DNA of 18,569 nt from MAG-120531 sp041163765 (GTDB taxonomy: Bacteria > Bacteroidota > Bacteroidia > Flavobacteriales > Flavobacteriaceae), in NCBI GenBank assembly GCA_041163765.1, contig JBEAQS010000054.1, forward strand, positions 1 to 18,569, read 5' to 3'. The translations under genes were made by a program, and so were the position numbers. The notes under the pieces are model-generated. The model did no database searches. It was not told where the DNA came from and was given only the letters and a program-made list of their open reading frames with translations. Positions 1 through 6,302 of the stretch are shown here, in pieces (position 1 is the first letter of the stretch; each line of letters begins with the position of its first letter).

Positions 1-26
1 TCTTTTACACGCTCTTTAAACGCCAT
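1..26 (-). CDS. N-terminus of an unidentified minus-strand gene (partial)
   Basis: An ATG on the minus strand at 26-24 opens a frame reading MAFKERVK that leaves the window at its left edge. Only eight codons are visible, so neither family nor function can be named. The case for a real gene is positional: a minus-strand promoter with consensus -33 and -7 elements and exact 19 bp spacing lies at 87-117, which would place the start about 55 nt downstream of transcription initiation. The leader contains a perfect hairpin. The competing reading is a plus-strand gene ending at TAA 34-36 (second TAA at 37-39), with the same hairpin as its terminator. The two readings cannot be separated without the sequence to the left. 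Confidence 0.35.
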
Positions 27-40
27 ATTTGGGTAATAAA

Positions 41-62
41 AGAGGGGACAAATGTCCCCTCT
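41..62. terminator. Perfect 10-bp hairpin (terminator or leader attenuator)
   Basis: AGAGGGGACA at 41-50 and TGTCCCCTCT at 53-62 are perfect inverted repeats separated by two bases. On the minus strand the hairpin is followed by TTTTATTA, resembling an intrinsic terminator. On the plus strand the following sequence is not T-rich. It lies between the minus-strand promoter at 87-117 and the minus-strand ATG at 26, so it may act as a leader attenuator. Otherwise it is the terminator of a plus-strand gene ending at 36. Confidence 0.6.
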
Positions 63-86
63 CACTGTTACTTTTGATTTACTGGG

Positions 87-117
87 CAAATATACGTCAA
101 TTATTTTGATCTCCAAA
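87..117 (-). promoter_or_regulatory. Bacteroidota-type promoter directed leftward
   Basis: Read on the minus strand, TTTG (117-114) is followed by exactly 19 bp and then TATATTTG (94-87). This matches the Bacteroidota primary-sigma consensus TTTG-N19-TAnnTTTG. Transcription would start near position 80 and run towards the left edge, divergent from the tRNA-Gln promoter. Confidence 0.6.
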
Positions 118-148
118 ACCCAGGAGCCCAAAAAATAAATCCGCTTTT

Positions 149-179
149 CTTGTCAAAATAAAACTTTGTATTAAATTTG
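149..179 (+). promoter_or_regulatory. Promoter of the tRNA-Gln gene
   Basis: The -33 element CTTG (149-152) is separated by 19 bp from TAAATTTG (172-179), an exact TAnnTTTG -7 element. Initiation is expected about 7 bp further on, just before the tRNA 5' end at 189, so the precursor would have almost no 5' leader. Confidence 0.65.
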
Positions 180-188
180 CACCCGCAT

Positions 189-260
189 TGGCTTATGGTG
201 TAATTGGTAACACAGCTGATTTTGGTTCAGTCGTTCTAGGTTCGAGTCCTAGTAGGCCAA
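189..260 (+). tRNA. tRNA-Gln (anticodon UUG)
   Basis: The 72-nt sequence folds as a cloverleaf. The acceptor arms TGGCTTA (189-195) and TAGGCCA (253-259) pair over 7 bp with one G-U, and the discriminator is A260. The anticodon stem GCTGA/TCAGT encloses the loop TTTTGGT, giving anticodon TTG and therefore glutamine (CAA, and CAG by wobble). The T arm contains GGTTCGAGTCC. The 3' CCA is not encoded, since CAA follows the discriminator, so it must be added by tRNA nucleotidyltransferase. A strong terminator follows six bases later. The last 14 nt of the gene are repeated at 425-438. Confidence 0.93.
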
Positions 261-292
261 CAACGAAACCCTGAGGAAACTCAGGGTTTTTT
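247..292 (+). repeat. 46-bp direct repeat, copy 1 (tRNA-Gln 3' end plus terminator)
   Basis: This block is identical to 425-470. It begins in the T arm of tRNA-Gln, includes the acceptor 3' strand and discriminator, a six-base spacer, and the whole terminator hairpin with six of its seven T residues. Confidence 0.9.
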
Positions 293-293
293 T
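266..293 (+). terminator. Intrinsic terminator of tRNA-Gln
   Basis: AAACCCTGAG (266-275) pairs perfectly with CTCAGGGTTT (280-289) around a GAAA tetraloop. The run of T residues spans 287-293. This is a textbook Rho-independent terminator six bases after the tRNA end. Confidence 0.92.
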
Positions 294-306
294 GTTTCCT
301 GGAGCA

Positions 307-363
307 TCAAAAGCTCGCTTTTGAAGGTAAACGGGGAATAAAAAAACAAGAAGCGGAGCTTCT
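307..363. repeat. Small inverted repeats between the two tRNA-end copies
   Basis: Two short hairpins lie in the 132 bp separating the direct repeats: TCAAAAG (307-313) with CTTTTGA (318-324), and AGAAGC (349-354) with GCTTCT (358-363). No gene-sized open frame or recognisable integrase is present here. The dyads resemble small extragenic palindromes, but a family cannot be assigned. Confidence 0.4.
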
Positions 364-424
364 GGTTGTTTTGTTGTTCACACCGCCACAAACAGCCCAT
401 TTTCGAGCCGCGCGAGAAAGTGAA

Positions 425-470
425 TCCTAGTAGGCCAACAACGAAACCCTGAGGAAACTCAGGGTTTTTT
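425..470 (+). repeat. 46-bp direct repeat, copy 2 (truncated tRNA-Gln end plus terminator)
   Basis: This is an exact second copy of 247-292 at an offset of 178 bp. It carries only the last 14 nt of the tRNA, so it cannot encode a functional tRNA. A further TTCGAG at 402-407, matching the tRNA T loop, lies 17 nt upstream of the exact copy. Confidence 0.9.
444..470 (+). terminator. Duplicated intrinsic terminator upstream of the DUF2723 gene
   Basis: AAACCCTGAG (444-453), a GAAA loop and CTCAGGGTTT (458-467) are followed by T residues to 470. It is the same hairpin as after tRNA-Gln. It would stop read-through from the tRNA just before the DUF2723 promoter. Confidence 0.85.
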
Positions 471-473
471 CAT

Positions 474-481
474 TATGTTTG
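474..481 (+). promoter_or_regulatory. -7 element of the DUF2723 gene
   Basis: TATGTTTG (474-481) matches TAnnTTTG exactly and lies three bases after the T run of the upstream terminator. No clear TTG -33 element occurs 18-20 bp before it. If it is used, initiation falls near 488, after the ATG at 475 and before the ATG at 499, which favours the second start codon. Confidence 0.45.
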
Positions 482-498
482 TGCCTCAAATTATACAC

Positions 499-3400
499 AT
501 GACACCACAGTTATTTGAGGTCTGGAACCGCCGCTTGGGCTGGATTAGTTTTGCTATTGCTTTGTGCATCTACGGACTTACCATTGAACCCACGGGCAGT
601 TTTTGGGACGCTGGCGAATACATTTCCACAGCCGCCAAACTTCAAATAGGCCATCCCCCAGGGGCACCACTATTACAGATGATCGGTGCGTTTTTTGCCC
701 TATTTGCCATCGACGCACAACACATAGCCCTGATGGTTAATGCAGTTTCCGCGTTTTCTAGTGCCTTCACCATTCTGTTTATGTTTTGGACCATCACCCG
801 TTTGGGGTTGTTGCTCAACCCTCAAACAACTTGGACCTCCAGAAAATACATCGCTCTTTTGGGCAGTGGATTGGTAGGTGCTTTGGGATTTGCCACCACA
901 GATAGTTTTTGGTTCAATGCCACCGAAACTGAAGTATACGCGATGGCTAGCTTGATCATGGCCCTGTTGCTATGGCTCGGACTTAAATGGGTAGATGAAA
1001 TCGACACACCCAGAGGAAATAGATGGTTGGTGCTGATTTGGTTCATCATAGGGCTCACATTTGGCATTCAATTTATGGGCTTCCTGGCTATTCCCTCCAT
1101 AGGTCTTCTCTATTATTTTAAGCGATACCCAACCACTACAATAAAGAACTTTGCCCTGGCCAATGCTGCTTCGGTGGCTATCCTACTCTTGGTGTATAAA
1201 TTCTCATTGACCTATGTGCTCAAAGCCTTCGGTTGGGCCGAAGTGTTTTTTGTTAATGAATTTGGGCTTCCGTTTAATGGAGGATCATTCTTGTTAGGAC
1301 TTATTATCTCCCTAGGATTTGTTTGGGCACTTCGCTACACCTCCAAAAAGTCACTGCGCTCGGCACATACAGCTGTCCTTTGCGCATTGTTCTTGCTTCT
1401 AGGTTTCTCCACCTGGTTAATGTTGCCCATCAGGGCCAATGCTCAAGTTGTGGTCAATGAAAATGACCCCTCTGATGCCAGATCGCTTCTCGCCTACTAC
1501 AATCGAGAACAATACCCCGGTGTGGACAGCCCTTTTTTCGGTGCCTATTACACCAACTTGTTTTCCAGTGATGGTGTAGATAAGGACGATAAACCCAAAT
1601 ACGAAAAAAACTATACCACAGGAAAATACGAAATTGTCAACGCGTACAAGAATGCAGGACGTGGCGCTGATCCCAAGCACACCGGGTTTTTACCCAGAAT
1701 GTGGAGTGAACAAAACGCCGAAAACTACATCACCTACTACGGCGCACCTGTTTTTACCGCAAAACCGGAATATGCGGGTAACAAAGATTTGCAAACAGCC
1801 ATTGCCGAGGTTAGAAAAAATGTCTCTTCAGGCGCTTACGGAGCTAGTGAACTGATCAGCATACTCAAAGAGCTAGGTCCTTATATCGACATACAGCCAC
1901 CCTCCCTCTCAGACAACCTAACCTATATGATTGATTTTCAATTCAATTATATGTTTTGGAGGTACCTGATGTGGAATTTTGTGGGCAAACAAGACGACAT
2001 ACAAGGCAGGTATGACAACCACGGGAATTGGTTAAGCGGGATTAATTGGATGGATAGTTATCGCCTAGGCACCCAGGATAATCTTCCAGAGGACATAGCC
2101 CAAAACAAGGGGCGCAACACATATTATTTCTTGCCCTTTATACTAGCCTTGATGGGAATCGCCTATCAGTTTAGGAAGGATAAAAAACAATTTTGGGTGT
2201 TGATGGTATTTTTCCTATTCACCGGATTGGCCATTCAATTTTATACCAACCCGCCTATTTTTCAGCCCCGAGAAAGGGATTATTCTTTAGTTGGTGCCTT
2301 TTATGTGTTTGCTATTTGGATGGGATTAGGGGTTATGGCGCTCTATGAGGTACTAGCTAAAATCAAAGACCATCGTTTTACTGCCCCATTGACTGTTGGA
2401 TTAGGACTTTTGGCAGCTCCTGTTTTGATGGGTGTTCAAAACTGGGATGACCACGACAGAAGTAACAGATACACTGCTCGTTCTACAGCAGAAGCCTATT
2501 TGAAATCCACTAAGGAAAACAGTGGTGCCCTGATTTTTACTATAGGGGACAACGATACTTTTCCTCTTTGGTACCTCCAGGAAATAGAAGGCTACAGAAC
2601 CGATGTTCGGGTGATCAACACCAGTTTATTGGCCACTGACTGGTATATCGACCAGATGAAGCGCAAAGCGTACTTAAGCGACCCTATTCCTAGCCAGCTC
2701 AACCACAATCAATACAGATTTGGTACGCTCGATGCGGTATACTACCAAGAAATAACGGACAACCGCTGGACTATTCAAGACTGGATGGCTTGGATTAGCA
2801 GCGGAAAACCTCAAACAAAATTTAAATATATATTGGAGAATAAAGGGGCTGACTTGAGCCAATACCCGGAGTCAAGCTTGAATATCGTTTACTATCCAAC
2901 CAATAAAATACGAATTCCTGTCAACAAAAAGAATGTTTTGGAAAGTGGCTTAGTCGCCCTTAAAGACAGTGCGCTGATCGTAGATTACATAGACATTGAT
3001 CTACCTAAGAGCGCATTGCCCAAAAACAGACTATTGATGCTGGATATTTTGGCCAACAATGACTGGAAACGCCCCATCTATTTTTCAGGGGGCAGTTTTG
3101 ATCCCGCTGAGTACATCTGGATGCAAGACTACCTTCAACTGGATGGACTAGCCTATAAACTTGTGCCGATCAAAACACCCAAGCAAAACAGCTATGAGTT
3201 TGGACGAATAGATACGCAAACCATGTATGATATAGTCACTTCATGGACTTGGGGCAACTCGGATGATCCGAAGCTGTATATCGACGGACAGACCAAAGTA
3301 CAGGGATTGTCGTTCAGAACTCATCTTGCTCGATTAGTCAACGCGCTACTAGCAGAAGGAGCTAAAGAGAAAGCAATAGAGATTTGCGACCTAGCCATGA

Positions 3401-3771
3401 GGTATGTACCTCTACAGCAATTTGGTTTTTACGCCTTCGTAGAACCATTTATTGAGGGGTATTATCAAGCAGGCGCTCTTGAAAAAGGAGATAAACTCTA
3501 TAGAGATCTAATCGCTCAATACCAAGATCATTTGGACTACTACGGACAACTTCCTATAAAGGAGCAGTCGCGAATGATACAAGATATCGTCGGTGATCTA
3601 GATAGTTACCGCACAGCTTTTGAATTGTGGGCCTCCTTCCATCCAGAGGATCAATGGGCTGAAGAATCAGCAACGTTTAGCAGTTATATCGAACGTTTTA
3701 GTCATTTTTACAGTCAAGATGAAACCCCAATAGATTTAGGAGATGGACCAGCTGATACCTTGGGTCAGTAA
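499..3771 (+). CDS. DUF2723 family membrane protein (putative GT-C glycosyltransferase)
   Basis: This 1090-residue integral membrane protein belongs to DUF2723, a family placed with GT-C-fold glycosyltransferases. The human member TMEM260 is a protein O-mannosyltransferase, so a lipid-linked-sugar glycosyltransferase role at the cytoplasmic membrane is plausible but unproven here. The first membrane segment (about 13-29) is followed by FWDAGEY, whose Asp37/Glu40 sit where GT-C enzymes keep catalytic acidic residues, then HPPGAP (52-57). Roughly ten hydrophobic segments fill the N-terminal two thirds. GDNDTFPLWY (about 683-692) begins a conserved soluble region, and the last 150 residues are helical and repeat-like. 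I chose ATG 499 because translation from there gives the usual short tail before the first membrane helix, and because the -7 element overlaps the alternative ATG at 475. Starting at 475 would add eight residues. The gene converges with the thioredoxin-like gene. Confidence 0.88.
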   Translation: MTPQLFEVWNRRLGWISFAIALCIYGLTIEPTGSFWDAGEYISTAAKLQIGHPPGAPLLQMIGAFFALFAIDAQHIALMVNAVSAFSSAFTILFMFWTITRLGLLLNPQTTWTSRKYIALLGSGLVGALGFATTDSFWFNATETEVYAMASLIMALLLWLGLKWVDEIDTPRGNRWLVLIWFIIGLTFGIQFMGFLAIPSIGLLYYFKRYPTTTIKNFALANAASVAILLLVYKFSLTYVLKAFGWAEVFFVNEFGLPFNGGSFLLGLIISLGFVWALRYTSKKSLRSAHTAVLCALFLLLGFSTWLMLPIRANAQVVVNENDPSDARSLLAYYNREQYPGVDSPFFGAYYTNLFSSDGVDKDDKPKYEKNYTTGKYEIVNAYKNAGRGADPKHTGFLPRMWSEQNAENYITYYGAPVFTAKPEYAGNKDLQTAIAEVRKNVSSGAYGASELISILKELGPYIDIQPPSLSDNLTYMIDFQFNYMFWRYLMWNFVGKQDDIQGRYDNHGNWLSGINWMDSYRLGTQDNLPEDIAQNKGRNTYYFLPFILALMGIAYQFRKDKKQFWVLMVFFLFTGLAIQFYTNPPIFQPRERDYSLVGAFYVFAIWMGLGVMALYEVLAKIKDHRFTAPLTVGLGLLAAPVLMGVQNWDDHDRSNRYTARSTAEAYLKSTKENSGALIFTIGDNDTFPLWYLQEIEGYRTDVRVINTSLLATDWYIDQMKRKAYLSDPIPSQLNHNQYRFGTLDAVYYQEITDNRWTIQDWMAWISSGKPQTKFKYILENKGADLSQYPESSLNIVYYPTNKIRIPVNKKNVLESGLVALKDSALIVDYIDIDLPKSALPKNRLLMLDILANNDWKRPIYFSGGSFDPAEYIWMQDYLQLDGLAYKLVPIKTPKQNSYEFGRIDTQTMYDIVTSWTWGNSDDPKLYIDGQTKVQGLSFRTHLARLVNALLAEGAKEKAIEICDLAMRYVPLQQFGFYAFVEPFIEGYYQAGALEKGDKLYRDLIAQYQDHLDYYGQLPIKEQSRMIQDIVGDLDSYRTAFELWASFHPEDQWAEESATFSSYIERFSHFYSQDETPIDLGDGPADTLGQ

Positions 3772-3808
3772 AACAAACAGGCCGGAGCTGAGCTCCGGCC
3801 TGTTTGTT
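3772..3808. terminator. Bidirectional terminator between convergent genes
   Basis: Arms of 18 bp (3772-3789 and 3791-3808) form a perfect palindrome around G3790, with a GC-rich core GGCCGGAGC. Flanking T-rich tracts appear on each strand (TGTTTGTT rightward, and its complement leftward). It immediately follows the DUF2723 stop codon and precedes the thioredoxin-like stop on the other strand, so it can terminate both transcripts. Confidence 0.88.
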
Positions 3809-3824
3809 ATCAGTACCTTCCTGG

Positions 3825-4121
3825 TTATATATGTTCCTTGAGTTTGATGAGCAAGGTGTTGGCATCTTGTTCCCCACTCTGCCTCCAAAGCATTTCTCCT
3901 TGTTTGTAAATCATCAGTGTCGGTAGTGTCTTTACGCGTAAAGCTTCACTGAGGACTTGATTCTTATCCACATCGATCTTGATTACCTTTCCTTTGTCAC
4001 CCAAAGCAGCGGCTACGTGGTTAAGTACTTCGTGCATCTGCTGAGCAGACTCGCTCCACTCTGTGTAGAATTGCAACAGAACGGGAAAAGGCACGTCGAT
4101 TAATTCTCCAAATTTTGACAT
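3825..4121 (-). CDS. Cysteine-free thioredoxin-fold protein
   Basis: The 98-residue product has the length and order of a thioredoxin. A beta strand (VLLQFYTEW) leads into the active-site helix, then VIKIDVDKN, then the cis-proline loop TLPTLMIY, and a C-terminal strand and helix (GEMLWRQSGEQDANTLL). At the active site, where thioredoxins have WCGPC, it reads WSESA. There is no cysteine anywhere in the protein, so it cannot perform dithiol-disulfide exchange. A chaperone, scaffold or binding role is the likeliest reading. No signal peptide is visible, so it is probably cytoplasmic. The fold call is strong because the strand order and cis-Pro are retained; the function is unknown. It has its own promoter and shares the bidirectional terminator with DUF2723. 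Confidence 0.85.
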   Translation of the reverse strand: MSKFGELIDVPFPVLLQFYTEWSESAQQMHEVLNHVAAALGDKGKVIKIDVDKNQVLSEALRVKTLPTLMIYKQGEMLWRQSGEQDANTLLIKLKEHI

Positions 4122-4140
4122 AAACGGCTGATTAGCGGTT

Positions 4141-4169
4141 CAAAAGTAGTAAAAAAAAGTTTCTGGCAA
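4141..4169 (-). promoter_or_regulatory. Promoter of the thioredoxin-like gene
   Basis: Read on the minus strand, TTG (4169-4167) is followed by 18 bp and TACTTTTG (4148-4141), an exact TAnnTTTG element. The expected start site is about 12 nt upstream of the ATG at 4121, giving a very short leader without a Shine-Dalgarno sequence. Confidence 0.6.
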
Positions 4170-4180
4170 GACAATCAGGA

Positions 4181-5413
4181 CTAGGCGACTGTATTCGTGC
4201 CTTTTTTCAAGACTATAGAGGTGATTTCAGGCCACATACCTACCCGACCAGGATAGCCGATAAATCCAAAACCTCGATTGACATTGATCCACTGGCCCAT
4301 CTCTTGATATAGACCTGCCCAATAGGTATACCTCCACTGAACTGGGCTCCACTTGATCCAACCTGGAATCTCTACCCCAAACTGCATCCCGTGGGTATGT
4401 CCGCTTAGTGTCAAGTGGTAATGGGTATCCTCCTTCAAAACCACATCCTCCCAGTGTGATGGATCGTGAGACAATAATACTTTAAAACCATCTTTGGGTA
4501 CTTGAGCGCTGGCCAGGGCCAAATCGCCCTTTTTAATAAATCTTCCTCTACCCCAATTTTCTACCCCAATGAGGTGTATTTGTTGACCATCTTTCTCAAT
4601 GACACGGTGTTCATTGCGCAATAAATCAAAACCTATTTTTTCATGGGTACCGACTAAATCAGCAAAATTATCCGCCTTTTCCTGATCACTAGACCACTCG
4701 ATATAATCCCCATAGTCGTGATTCCCCAAAATTGAATACTTACCTACAGGCGCTGAAATCTGAGCAAAAATATCCACCCAAGGCTTCATCTCCACAGCAC
4801 TGTTATTGACCAGATCACCAGTGAACACAACCAAATCAGCCTTTTCAGCATTGACTAGGTCAACCCCATAGGCTACCTTTTCTGGATCGTCAAAACTACC
4901 CGAGTGTATATCCGATATCTGAGTTATTTTAAACCCATCAAATGCCTCGGGTAAATCGTCAAAATACAATTCATACGACAAAACCTTGTAGTTGTACTTA
5001 CCTTTGTACATACCGTAGAGCAAGGCACCGAAAGGCAGAGAGGCTATGCCCAGAGCTAGTGCACTGATGAATTTTCTTCTACCTGGTAAAAGCGGCGCTG
5101 GATCTCCGACCACTTTGCGAAAACCAGCCACAATAAACCGAACCAAATCTTCAGACAACAGGACAGAGGTAGCTGTCATTTTAAAAACCATGACTGATAG
5201 CAGCAATCCAAAAGCCCAACCCGTTATGGGGGTTACCCCAATCCTTGAGGTGACTCCTGAAGCAAATTGAGCTATAAAGAAGACCAAAACGCCGCTCCAG
5301 GCTATGGAAATCAGCCACCATACCCAGGCTTTGGGCTGTAATGTTTTCAGCGCCTGAAAAGCATAAGCTCCAAAAAACGCATAAAATGCAATAAATATAA
5401 CCCAGCGCATCAT
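4181..5413 (-). CDS. Membrane-anchored calcineurin-type metallophosphoesterase (YkuE-like)
   Basis: This 410-residue protein has three N-terminal hydrophobic segments (about 4-20, 31-52 and 63-86) and a fourth at 114-136 directly after GRRKF, a twin-arginine-like sequence. The catalytic domain then carries the full metallophosphoesterase signature: SDIH (D168, H170), GDLVNN (D200), GNHDYG (230-235), LLSHD (H316) and GHTHG (338-342). These residues bind the dinuclear metal centre. The arrangement is that of YkuE-like enzymes, which act on phosphoester substrates at the outer face of the cytoplasmic membrane; the substrate here is unknown. The frame could open at TTG 5416, ATG 5413 or ATG 5410. 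I prefer an ATG because the -7 element at 5425-5432 puts the transcript start only a few bases upstream. Confidence 0.88.
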   Translation of the reverse strand: MMRWVIFIAFYAFFGAYAFQALKTLQPKAWVWWLISIAWSGVLVFFIAQFASGVTSRIGVTPITGWAFGLLLSVMVFKMTATSVLLSEDLVRFIVAGFRKVVGDPAPLLPGRRKFISALALGIASLPFGALLYGMYKGKYNYKVLSYELYFDDLPEAFDGFKITQISDIHSGSFDDPEKVAYGVDLVNAEKADLVVFTGDLVNNSAVEMKPWVDIFAQISAPVGKYSILGNHDYGDYIEWSSDQEKADNFADLVGTHEKIGFDLLRNEHRVIEKDGQQIHLIGVENWGRGRFIKKGDLALASAQVPKDGFKVLLSHDPSHWEDVVLKEDTHYHLTLSGHTHGMQFGVEIPGWIKWSPVQWRYTYWAGLYQEMGQWINVNRGFGFIGYPGRVGMWPEITSIVLKKGTNTVA

Positions 5414-5424
5414 CAAATTTTTGG

Positions 5425-5432
5425 CAAATATA
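5425..5432 (-). promoter_or_regulatory. -7 element upstream of the metallophosphoesterase
   Basis: On the minus strand TATATTTG (5432-5425) is an exact TAnnTTTG -7 match in the 41-bp gap after cutC. No TTG lies at 18-20 bp spacing, so the assignment rests on one element. It would let the metallophosphoesterase be expressed independently of cutC, with a leader of only about 5-8 nt. Confidence 0.45.
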
Positions 5433-5454
5433 GGATGCTCGCAGTCAATGGATC

Positions 5455-6183
5455 CTAAAGTTTTCTTAAGACCTCACAAACTTGTCTGATTTTTTCTGCC
5501 GAAGTATCGTATTGATATTGCTCTACCATAAGGTTGGGAGAAATCAAAGGCACCTTAGGTGGTGACTCCAATACCTGTTCAGGAACTATGCCCGATAGAT
5601 GGATGGCCCGAAAACCTGCGGATTTAAACCGCATAATTTGATCAGGTTTTACCCCAGAACCAGGCATCACGGTCATCTTTTTAGCCCTGAGTTGCATGCG
5701 TTCCAAGGTAGCCAAACCCTCCATAGCTGATGACGCCCCTCCAGACGAAAGTACCGTATCCACGCCCAGGTCTTCTAATACAGATACTGCCTCAACTGGG
5801 TCGTCCAACCAGTCTATGGCCCTGTGAAAGGTGCATTTCATTCCCTGTGCCGCATAGAGCAACTGACGCGTGCGCACTTGGTCGATTTTATTGTCTTTAG
5901 TCAGTACGCCAAAAACAACCCCTTCAAACCCTAAACTTCTGCACAGAGAAATATCCGAAATCATCGAAGCAAATTCGTGGTTTGTGTAGGTAAAATCCCC
6001 CATTCTAGGTCGGATTAATACGTGGACTGGAATCCTCAGTTGTCTGCGAACTTGCTCCATCACTCCAAATGAGGGCGTTACTCCCCCTACGCCGATCGCC
6101 GAACACAACTCGATCCGTTGAACACCAGCGTGCTGAGCGGTCAAGGCCGAGGCAATGGTGTGGGCACAAACTTCAACCTCCAT
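5455..6183 (-). CDS. cutC: CutC family protein
   Basis: The 242-residue product matches the CutC family, a TIM-barrel protein of about 240-250 residues. Diagnostic blocks appear in order: RIELCSA (23-29), GGVTPS (33-38), VLIRPRMGDFTYTN near residue 55, GVVFGVLTKD near 87, FHRAIDW near 119, the SSGG loop near 147 and MPGSGVKPD near 173. CutC was named for copper homeostasis, but in E. coli the copper phenotype was traced to the MicL small RNA from the cutC 3' region. The protein's biochemical role is therefore unsettled and should not be read as copper tolerance here. The gene is divergent from polA and lies 41 bp upstream of the metallophosphoesterase, in the same orientation. Confidence 0.92.
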   Translation of the reverse strand: MEVEVCAHTIASALTAQHAGVQRIELCSAIGVGGVTPSFGVMEQVRRQLRIPVHVLIRPRMGDFTYTNHEFASMISDISLCRSLGFEGVVFGVLTKDNKIDQVRTRQLLYAAQGMKCTFHRAIDWLDDPVEAVSVLEDLGVDTVLSSGGASSAMEGLATLERMQLRAKKMTVMPGSGVKPDQIMRFKSAGFRAIHLSGIVPEQVLESPPKVPLISPNLMVEQYQYDTSAEKIRQVCEVLRKL

Positions 6184-6252
6184 AGTCGATTCTTTTTACA
6201 AAGAAACAAAAAAACAAAAGCCCCATACCCTGGTCCTTTCACCGAACAAAAT

Positions 6253-6291
6253 CATGGGGTAAGCCGATATTCTTTTGTAGATTTACCCATG
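6253..6291. repeat. Imperfect dyad in the cutC-polA divergent gap
   Basis: CATGGGGTAA (6253-6262) and TTACCCATG (6283-6291) are complementary over 9 bp with a single bulged G at 6259, and are separated by 20 nt. CCCCAT at 6221-6226 could pair alternatively with ATGGGG at 6254-6259. The dyad ends 11 bases before the polA start, which suits either an operator or a 5' mRNA structure. Neither can be confirmed from sequence alone. Confidence 0.45.
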
Positions 6292-6302
6292 AAATTAACG
6301 TT

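Noticed and set aside
1..39. Plus-strand coding end reading SFTRSLNAIFG before tandem TAA codons at 34-39
   Set aside because: It is possible, but only eleven codons are visible and the hairpin that would be its terminator lacks a plus-strand T tract. The minus-strand reading has a consensus promoter, so I listed that one at low confidence.
5414..5416. TTG as start codon of the metallophosphoesterase
   Set aside because: Two ATG codons follow immediately (5413-5411 and 5410-5408), and the -7 element leaves almost no leader for a start at 5416.
5455..6183. Copper-resistance function for cutC
   Set aside because: The E. coli phenotype that named the family is attributable to the MicL small RNA, and there are no other copper genes here.
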